This document shows positions 7,751 through 11,846 of a stretch of DNA of 11,846 bases, in pieces (position 1 is the stretch's first letter; each line of letters begins with the position of its first letter). The DNA is from Rhodospirillaceae bacterium (GTDB lineage Bacteria; Pseudomonadota; Alphaproteobacteria; Rhodospirillales; Magnetospirillaceae): NCBI GenBank assembly GCA_013349735.1, contig DUZC01000045.1, positions 1-11,846 of the forward strand. Reading direction: 5' to 3'. The notes beneath the pieces were generated by a model that had not been told where the DNA came from, ran no database searches, and saw nothing but the letters and a program-made list of their open reading frames with translations. The position numbers and the translations under genes were made by a program.

Positions 7751-7772
7751 ACTCCTGTACGCGAAGAGGAAT
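7751..7772 (-). promoter_or_regulatory. Hairpin occluding the decarboxylase Shine-Dalgarno
   Basis: In the mRNA, AUUCCU (7772-7767) can pair with AGGAGU (7756-7751) around a 10-nt loop, with five Watson-Crick pairs and one G-U. The 3' arm contains the AGGAG ribosome binding site of the decarboxylase, 6 nt before its AUG. The stem is short and could be only marginally stable, but its exact placement suggests it could limit translation initiation. Confidence 0.4.
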
Positions 7773-7810
7773 CCATGGGGTGAAAGACACCGGTTGGCGC
7801 AAAGAGGTCA

Positions 7811-7851
7811 GACGGTCGTTGTATTAAGGCCAATGGCCTTAAACGACCGTC
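7811..7851 (-). promoter_or_regulatory. Strong leader hairpin containing the leader-ORF stop codon
   Basis: An almost perfect inverted repeat: an outer 9-bp stem (GACGGTCGT with ACGACCGTC) and an inner 8-bp stem (TTAAGGCC with GGCCTTAA) with a 3-nt loop, interrupted only by a 4-nt one-sided bulge (7820-7823). The last codons and the TAA of the leader ORF form the 5' arm, so a ribosome finishing or pausing there must open the hairpin. No U-run follows, which argues against an intrinsic terminator and for a translation- or Rho-linked switch. Confidence 0.8.
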
Positions 7852-7961
7852 TTCATACTATTCCTGGACAGGAAAACCGGTGACGGAAGCAGGCCTGGAT
7901 TGCAGCTAAAATTTGCAAATAAGCGGGCTGCAGGTCTAAAGCAACGAAAAACAACGGGCAT
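7839..7961 (-). CDS. 40-residue leader peptide ORF upstream of the decarboxylase
   Basis: This small ORF has an excellent ribosome binding site, GGAGGA (7974-7969), 7 nt before the ATG. Its stop TAA (7841-7839) lies inside the 5' arm of the leader hairpin and 93 nt before the decarboxylase start. The peptide begins MPVVFRCFRPAARLF and ends RNSMKTVV; it carries four arginines, two cysteines and several phenylalanines in its first half, with no signal peptide or known domain. The arrangement parallels E. coli SpeFL, an ornithine-sensing leader peptide of speF, but apart from a short RNS match near the C-terminus that is probably chance I see no similarity in sequence. The likely job is regulatory: ribosome pausing on the ORF could alter the downstream RNA fold. 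The alternative is a chance ORF, made less likely by the ribosome binding site and the stop-in-hairpin placement. Confidence 0.6.
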   Translation of the reverse strand: MPVVFRCFRPAARLFANFSCNPGLLPSPVFLSRNSMKTVV

Positions 7962-8094
7962 AGCTCTTTCCTCCGGGGTGCCGGGTTCGTCGGCAAACAT
8001 CAGAAGAACGCCTTGACGTCGTTGCTTAACCAATAGAGGGCCAGAGGCACGTGCGCGGTACGTCTTGACGCGCTATTTACGCTATTTTTCGGCG

Positions 8095-8123
8095 ATGAAA
8101 AGAGGAAAATTCACAATCGTCAA
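8095..8123 (-). promoter_or_regulatory. Predicted sigma-70 promoter of the decarboxylase leader
   Basis: Leftward, TTGACG (8123-8118) and TTTCAT (8100-8095) are separated by 17 bp. The -35 box matches 5 of 6 consensus bases and the -10 box 4 of 6. The transcript would start near 8088. Just downstream is a short direct repeat of AATAGCG (about 8071-8085) that could bind a regulator; this is speculative. Confidence 0.5.
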
Positions 8124-8155
8124 ATCTTTTCACTTTTTTGTTATAAATCATAACG

Positions 8156-9148
8156 TTAAATCAATCCGGCCAAGGGGCTGCTGGGATCCGCGTAGCGCTT
8201 TTTGGGCATCCGCCCGGCTAGATAAGCCAATCGCCCCGACTCAACAGCCAGACGCATGGCCTTGGCCATCGTGATGGGCGCTTTGGCCTCGGCAATCGCC
8301 GTATTCATCAAAACGCCATCGCACCCCAATTCCATGGCGATCGCGGCATCCGAGGCCGTACCAACCCCAGCATCCACCAGGACCGGCACCCGCGCCTGTT
8401 CGACGATCAGACGAATATTCACCGCATTCTGGATTCCTAGCCCCGACCCGATCGGCGCCCCCAGAGGCATGATGGCGCAACAGCCAAGATCTTCAAGGCG
8501 CCGGGCCAGGATGGGGTCGTCGGTGCAGTACACCATCACCTGAAATCCTTCACGGACCAGCACTTTGGCCGCCTCAAGCGTTTCCACCATGTCAGGAAAA
8601 AGGCTTTTCTGATCACCGAGCACTTCGAGCTTGACCAGGTCCCACCCGCCGGCCTCGCGCGCCAGTCTCAACGTCCGCACCGCTTCATCGGCTGTGTAAC
8701 AGCCGGCGGTATTGGGCAAAAAGGTGTATTCCTTAGGACTGACATAATCGACCAACATGGGTTTCGTCGGATCGGCAAGATTCACGCGTCGTACCGCAAC
8801 GGTAACGATTTCGGCGCCTGAGGCCTTGATGGCGGCCGCGGTCTCGGTGAAGTCGCGATATTTCCCCGTCCCCACCAGTAATCTTGAATGAAATTTCCGC
8901 CCGGCAATGACCAGCGGATCCTCTGCCCCTGCCGCCGCCTCATCCGCTATTCCGCCGCCGATGAAATGGACGATCTCGATTTTATCGCCATCCTCAAGCC
9001 CGACCTCGGCGAATGAGGAACGAGGGACAATGGCAAGATTGCGTTCCACCGCAACTTTGCGGTGGTCAAGTCCCAGCTCGCCCAACAATGCCAACACGGT
9101 TCTGGGCATCGCAAACGACCGAGCCTCGCCATTGATGAACAGCTGCAT
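8156..9148 (-). CDS. thiG: ThiS-ThiG fusion: sulfur carrier plus thiazole synthase
   Basis: A 330-residue protein joining two thiamin-pathway proteins that are usually separate. Residues 1-66 are a ThiS-like ubiquitin-fold sulfur carrier ending in HFIGGG (61-66); residues about 77-330 are ThiG, which builds the thiazole phosphate from deoxyxylulose phosphate, dehydroglycine and the ThiS thiocarboxylate. In ThiG the Schiff-base lysine is Lys173 in DLVKLEVLGD; the phosphate-binding APIGSG (231-236) and VLVDAGVGTASDAA (256-269) segments are present. The linker IADEAAAGAEDP has no ATG or GTG start for a separate ThiG, so the fusion appears genuine. The start at 9148 has GAGG 6 nt upstream, and a sigma-70-like promoter lies just beyond. 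I found no TPP riboswitch motif in the short upstream region. ThiO, ThiF and ThiE genes are not adjacent on either side within the window. Confidence 0.95.
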   Translation of the reverse strand: MQLFINGEARSFAMPRTVLALLGELGLDHRKVAVERNLAIVPRSSFAEVGLEDGDKIEIVHFIGGGIADEAAAGAEDPLVIAGRKFHSRLLVGTGKYRDFTETAAAIKASGAEIVTVAVRRVNLADPTKPMLVDYVSPKEYTFLPNTAGCYTADEAVRTLRLAREAGGWDLVKLEVLGDQKSLFPDMVETLEAAKVLVREGFQVMVYCTDDPILARRLEDLGCCAIMPLGAPIGSGLGIQNAVNIRLIVEQARVPVLVDAGVGTASDAAIAMELGCDGVLMNTAIAEAKAPITMAKAMRLAVESGRLAYLAGRMPKKRYADPSSPLAGLI

Positions 9149-9181
9149 GGATAACCTCGACCTTACGAAAAAACGGGGCAC

Positions 9182-9210
9182 AGTATGGTCCGCCCGGCTC
9201 CGTCTTTCAA
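9182..9210 (-). promoter_or_regulatory. Predicted sigma-70 promoter of the thiS-thiG fusion
   Basis: Leftward, TTGAAA (9210-9205) and CATACT (9187-9182) are exactly 17 bp apart, matching the consensus boxes at 5 of 6 and 4 of 6 positions. Transcription would start about 25-30 nt before the ATG at 9148, which leaves too little room for a thiamin riboswitch. Confidence 0.55.
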
Positions 9211-9341
9211 TCTTGGATCGAGGGGGCTGTCATGGAAAGAGAAAGGCCATCCCGCAAAAATTCATCGCATCATTCAAAACGATGACTATTATTATTATCC
9301 TTGTCATTGTAACACATTCAAACATGGACATCGGAGCTCAA

Positions 9342-10775
9342 ATGGCCGGCAAACCTTCATCCAGTAGCAAAAAGGATCGGAAGGCGAGCAAGGCTTTTGC
9401 GATGGACAGTAAAATATTGGAGTATCTGGGCCTGCAATTGGAAGGTGGGCCGGCGCAAGTCAGCATGAAAAATGCCGAAGGCGTCTATCTGTTTGCCAAT
9501 GCCGAATTAGAAAATTTTTATAATGTCGTCCCAGGGTCACTGCTGGGTAAGCAGGACCGCGATGTCCTTCCTTTATCGGCCGCGGAGCAGATGGAGGAAC
9601 GCGACCGCTGGGTCGCTGAAACCGCCCAACCTTTGCGTTCGATCGATTCGTTTAGCCTTGAGGGGATGACCAAAGCCCGCGCCACTTTGCGTTTTCCCTG
9701 CAAGGATGCCGACGGCGCCGTCATCGGGGTCGCCCATCTCGGTATCAGAATTGACCCGGCCACGGCTGACCGGGAGGACCATCTGGGCGGAGCCCTGCAG
9801 ACTATCGTCCAATTAAAGCAGTCCATCGAAGAACTGACCAAAAAAGCAACCACGGACCCCCTGACCGGCGAGTGGAACCGTGCCCGGATCGAGGAATTCG
9901 CCCATCAGGAACTGTTACGGCATACCCGCTATGGACATCCTGCCACGCTTATATTTGTCGATCTGGACCATTTTAAATCAATTAATGACGATTTTGGACA
10001 TGCTTCCGGCGACGTCGTTCTCAAGGGCTTTTGTCAAATTGCCCGAAAATGTATTCGCGCAACCGACATGATCGGACGCTGGGGCGGCGAAGAGTTCGTC
10101 ATTGTCCTTCCCAACAGCGGCCTCTCGGTCGCCCGCATGTTGGCGGAAAGGATCCGAAAAGCCTTGGCCGAGTTCCATTTTGAATCCCTTAGACCGGTAA
10201 CCGCCAGTTTCGGCGTTGCCGACTGCAAGGCCAGCGACAATTTGGAACAATGGGTTTCCAGGGCAGATCAGGCCCTTTATCGCGCCAAATCGCTCGGTCG
10301 TAATCGCGTTGTCACCACGACTGCGGATCCCGCCGCCCCTCAGCAGGGTGAAAAAATTGAGACGGGATTCGTGCGCCTGCATTGGCGCGACTTCTACGCT
10401 TCAGGCCATGACGTGATCGACAGAGAACATCGCAACCTGTTTGATCTTGCCGACGCTGTCCTGGCGGCGGCCCTCGGCGAAAAGCCGACTGACGATATCC
10501 TTCCGATGATTGACAGCTTGCTGAATGAGGTCGTTCTTCATTTCCGTGATGAAGAGGCGATCCTCTCTGAGATTGGCTACCCCGAGCGTACGGAGCATGT
10601 CGGCATTCATAAGGCTTTGGTCGCAAAGGCACTCCAAATGGCCAAGAAATTTTCCAAAGGGAAATTATCCTTGGCTGAACTTTTTGACTTTCTTGCTAAC
10701 GAAGTCATTGCCAGACATATGTTGACTGAAGATCGCAAATTCTTCCCCTTTTTGACAAAACCCGCTGAAAGCTGA
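9342..10775 (+). CDS. Diguanylate cyclase with PAS and C-terminal hemerythrin domain
   Basis: A 477-residue cytoplasmic signalling enzyme that should make c-di-GMP from two GTP. Residues about 22-138 look like a PAS sensor domain, followed by a short helical linker (about 148-168). The GGDEF domain spans about 170-325: FVDLDHFKSINDDFGH (205-220), active-site GGEEF (248-252), and an intact inhibitory RxxD site (Arg239 to Asp242, five residues before GGEEF). The C-terminal bacteriohemerythrin domain (about 345-472) keeps all seven di-iron ligands at the family spacing: His363, His400, Glu404, His419, His423, His459 and Asp464. It is therefore likely to respond to oxygen or redox state. The start at 9342 has GGAG 5 nt upstream; the frame stays open much further back into the divergent thiSG gene but without support. 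The TDPLTGEWNRAR segment has Glu-Trp where Leu-Tyr is common. There are no transmembrane segments. Confidence 0.95.
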   Translation: MAGKPSSSSKKDRKASKAFAMDSKILEYLGLQLEGGPAQVSMKNAEGVYLFANAELENFYNVVPGSLLGKQDRDVLPLSAAEQMEERDRWVAETAQPLRSIDSFSLEGMTKARATLRFPCKDADGAVIGVAHLGIRIDPATADREDHLGGALQTIVQLKQSIEELTKKATTDPLTGEWNRARIEEFAHQELLRHTRYGHPATLIFVDLDHFKSINDDFGHASGDVVLKGFCQIARKCIRATDMIGRWGGEEFVIVLPNSGLSVARMLAERIRKALAEFHFESLRPVTASFGVADCKASDNLEQWVSRADQALYRAKSLGRNRVVTTTADPAAPQQGEKIETGFVRLHWRDFYASGHDVIDREHRNLFDLADAVLAAALGEKPTDDILPMIDSLLNEVVLHFRDEEAILSEIGYPERTEHVGIHKALVAKALQMAKKFSKGKLSLAELFDFLANEVIARHMLTEDRKFFPFLTKPAES

Positions 10776-11286
10776 TGCCCTCCGGTGCGGACGAAGACCA
10801 TGCGCTCACTTTACCGGTCCTTGCCAGGCAGGCCGATCGGTCATTGCTGACGCTCAGGATGTCGATCCGCCAGTACAAAAAGCTGCCGATATCGGTGACA
10901 GCCCCCCTCAATTTTTTTAGTGGCGGCGGTCGATGCGAGGGAGAGAGCATCGCCTTTATTGTTGCCTCCTGCCGCACCGAGGAGATTTTTTGCTGTTGCC
11001 GTGCCGCCGGCATTAAGGTGCCAACCGAGGCGCAAGCGGAACAAAATGAAACCATCGTGTAATGTTTTGGGAACTTGGTTTTGCTAGAGTTCTACTGTCG
11101 CGCCGACAAAATGGTTGCTCTTACTTTGTGCCGCGTCCGCACCAAATTTTGCATAACTGCGAAAATGGTTTAAAATGAATCCGGACACTCATTGAGCAGC
11201 ATCGCGATCACAAGCAATGGGGTTGCCATCGTTCCGCCATGTTCTATGCGTAAATTGAGGGACAGTCGCGGTTCCAGGAGTTCGCC
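10776..11286. other. 511-bp region without a convincing gene
   Basis: An open frame of 95 codons starts at 10775, its ATG overlapping the cyclase stop as TGATG, but its protein has no recognisable domain, a CCC run and no good internal support; frames on the other strand are equally open, so I do not call a gene. A 10-bp palindrome CCGATATCGG is near 10885-10894, and a run of seven T lies at 10912-10918, 18 bases after it, without a hairpin immediately before the T-run. The right half (about 11060-11180) is more AT-rich, contains AAAATGGTT twice, and probably holds the promoter of the next gene. Confidence 0.4.
11149..11176 (+). promoter_or_regulatory. Possible sigma-70 promoter of the secreted protein gene
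   Basis: TTGCAT (11149-11154) and TAAAAT (11171-11176) are 16 bp apart. The -10 box matches 5 of 6 consensus bases and the -35 box is weak. The transcript would have a leader of about 100 nt before the ATG at 11287. Confidence 0.3.
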
Positions 11287-11826
11287 ATGCACAGAATTAT
11301 ATTGAAACCTCCCTTTGCTGCTAAGCTCGGCGCGCTCTGCGCGGCAATATTGTTTGCCCTTCCCATTCTACCGGCGTCAGCCGAAGAACATGGCCGCCCG
11401 CACGGTGAACAGCATGGGCGGGCTCAAGGCGAACCGCGCGGCCATTATCAGTTTCGCGAGCGTGACGTTCATCGCTTTGCCCCGCATGAGACCAGGATCT
11501 GGCGCGGCGGCATGTGGCGTCACGAATGGCGGAACGGACGGTTTGGGTGGTGGTGGTTTGCCGGCGGTGTGTGGTATTTTTATGAACGCCCCGTTTATCC
11601 TTTCCCTTTGGTGGTTTCCGAGGTCGCCTTTGCCGATCCCATGGTGGTGACCTCGCCACCGTCGGGGATCATTGCGCCCGGGGCACCGATGGTTGTGCAA
11701 CAGCCTCCGCCGCCCTCGCCGGCGCCGGTCCAGATGTGGTATTACTGCGACCATCCCGCAGGTTACTATCCTTATGTTGCCACGTGCCAGACACCCTTCC
11801 GGCCTGTCCCGGCGACACCGCATTAA
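11287..11826 (+). CDS. Secreted His/Trp/Pro-rich protein of unknown function
   Basis: A 179-residue exported protein. The signal peptide (basic start, hydrophobic about 12-30) should be cleaved after ASA at residue 32. The mature part begins with a His/Gly/Arg-rich stretch (about 35-70), then an aromatic patch around GWWWFAGGVWYFYE (87-100), then a Pro-rich linker (about 124-147), and ends in a compact YYCDHPAGYYPYVATC segment with two cysteines (Cys154, Cys167) followed by PFRPVPATP. This ending recurs in small secreted proteobacterial proteins I know only as uncharacterised. The two cysteines may form a disulfide. The His-rich part could bind metal, but that is a guess from composition. AGGAG lies 6 nt before the ATG. 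A further gene begins 12 nt after the stop, so this is probably the first gene of an operon. Confidence 0.85.
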   Translation: MHRIILKPPFAAKLGALCAAILFALPILPASAEEHGRPHGEQHGRAQGEPRGHYQFRERDVHRFAPHETRIWRGGMWRHEWRNGRFGWWWFAGGVWYFYERPVYPFPLVVSEVAFADPMVVTSPPSGIIAPGAPMVVQQPPPPSPAPVQMWYYCDHPAGYYPYVATCQTPFRPVPATPH

Positions 11827-11838
11827 TCGGAGAATATA

Positions 11839-11846
11839 ATGTCTCA
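11839..11846 (+). CDS. First codons of a downstream gene (partial)
   Basis: An ATG at 11839 is preceded by GGAGA with a 5-nt spacer, 12 nt after the stop of the secreted-protein gene. Only two codons and part of a third are in the window, so nothing can be said about the product. The spacing suggests a shared transcript. Confidence 0.45.

Larger units (their letters stand above)
7746..8088 (-). promoter_or_regulatory. Long structured 5' leader of the decarboxylase mRNA
   Basis: About 340 nt separate a likely promoter from the decarboxylase start, far longer than needed. Reading leftward it contains a possible long-range stem (8019-8027 with 7939-7947, nine perfect pairs) that loops out the start of a small ORF, then the small ORF (7961-7839), then a strong hairpin (7851-7811) that contains the small ORF's stop, then a hairpin that hides the decarboxylase ribosome binding site (7772-7751). 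This architecture is typical of leaders controlled by translation of an upstream peptide. An alphaproteobacterial cis-regulatory RNA called the speF motif (Rfam RF00518) is known upstream of ornithine decarboxylase genes; I cannot confirm that this leader matches it. No other gene is seen in the 410-bp gap. Confidence 0.6.

Noticed and set aside
8140..8154. Small hairpin (GTTAT/ATAAC) after the thiS-thiG stop as an intrinsic terminator
   Set aside because: It has only 5 AT-rich pairs and is followed in the leftward transcript by A residues, not U. The T-run is on the wrong side.
8907..9341. N-terminal extension of the diguanylate cyclase frame overlapping thiS-thiG
   Set aside because: The extension is antisense to conserved ThiS-ThiG sequence, has low-complexity Ser/Pro translation, and the GGAG site supports a start at 9342.
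9149..9341. TPP riboswitch upstream of the thiamin gene
   Set aside because: No CTGAGA or ACCTGATC-type conserved segments are visible on the leftward strand, and the predicted promoter leaves a leader of less than 35 nt.
10885..10918. Palindrome plus T-run as terminator of the cyclase gene
   Set aside because: The palindrome CCGATATCGG ends 17 bases before the T-run and leaves no loop of usable size, so it does not form a standard terminator hairpin.
10705..11055. Leftward 116-codon frame in the 511-bp gap
   Set aside because: It overlaps the coding end of the hemerythrin domain, has no recognisable motif and competes with equally open frames on both strands.

Overview
The window looks like a chromosomal segment of a motile alphaproteobacterium, most likely a Rhodospirillales relative. 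This is inferred from the gene families, the sigma-54 type flagellar promoter, and the fold-III ornithine/lysine decarboxylase with a long leader. It was not tested against a database. I see no transposase, integrase, tRNA, rRNA or CRISPR array.

Layout, left to right. Positions 1-1263 read leftward: the first 14 codons of an unidentified gene (1-43), and upstream of it a fold-type I aminotransferase (118-1263). Divergent from these is a rightward envelope pair: an exported BepA-like M48 metalloprotease with TPRs (1338-2720), then an exported DsbA/ScsC-like thioredoxin-fold protein (2796-3551). A 75-bp CTAG-bounded inverted repeat (3557-3631) sits in the convergent gap before flgE. The leftward flgE (3660-6317) encodes an unusually large hook protein of 885 residues with a divergently duplicated central module. 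It is preceded by a near-consensus sigma-54 promoter (6364-6379).

Next comes a leftward ornithine/lysine decarboxylase (6618-7745). Its roughly 340-nt leader is the most interesting part of the window. It contains a 40-codon leader ORF with a strong ribosome binding site, whose stop codon lies inside a long hairpin. A second short hairpin covers the decarboxylase's own Shine-Dalgarno. Together these suggest translation-coupled control of polyamine synthesis. It may be an instance of, or a relative of, the alphaproteobacterial speF leader RNA, but the sequence alone cannot settle that.

The leftward thiS-thiG fusion (8156-9148) has its own sigma-70-like promoter. It diverges from a PAS-GGEEF-hemerythrin diguanylate cyclase (9342-10775) that keeps all seven di-iron ligands and an intact inhibitory site, so it probably links oxygen or redox state to c-di-GMP. 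A 511-bp region without a convincing gene follows. The window ends with a small secreted His/Trp/Pro-rich protein (11287-11826) and the first codons of another gene.

The genes form several independent transcription units. Motility (flgE) and c-di-GMP signalling (the cyclase) are functionally related themes. The M48 and DsbA-like proteins both act on envelope protein quality.
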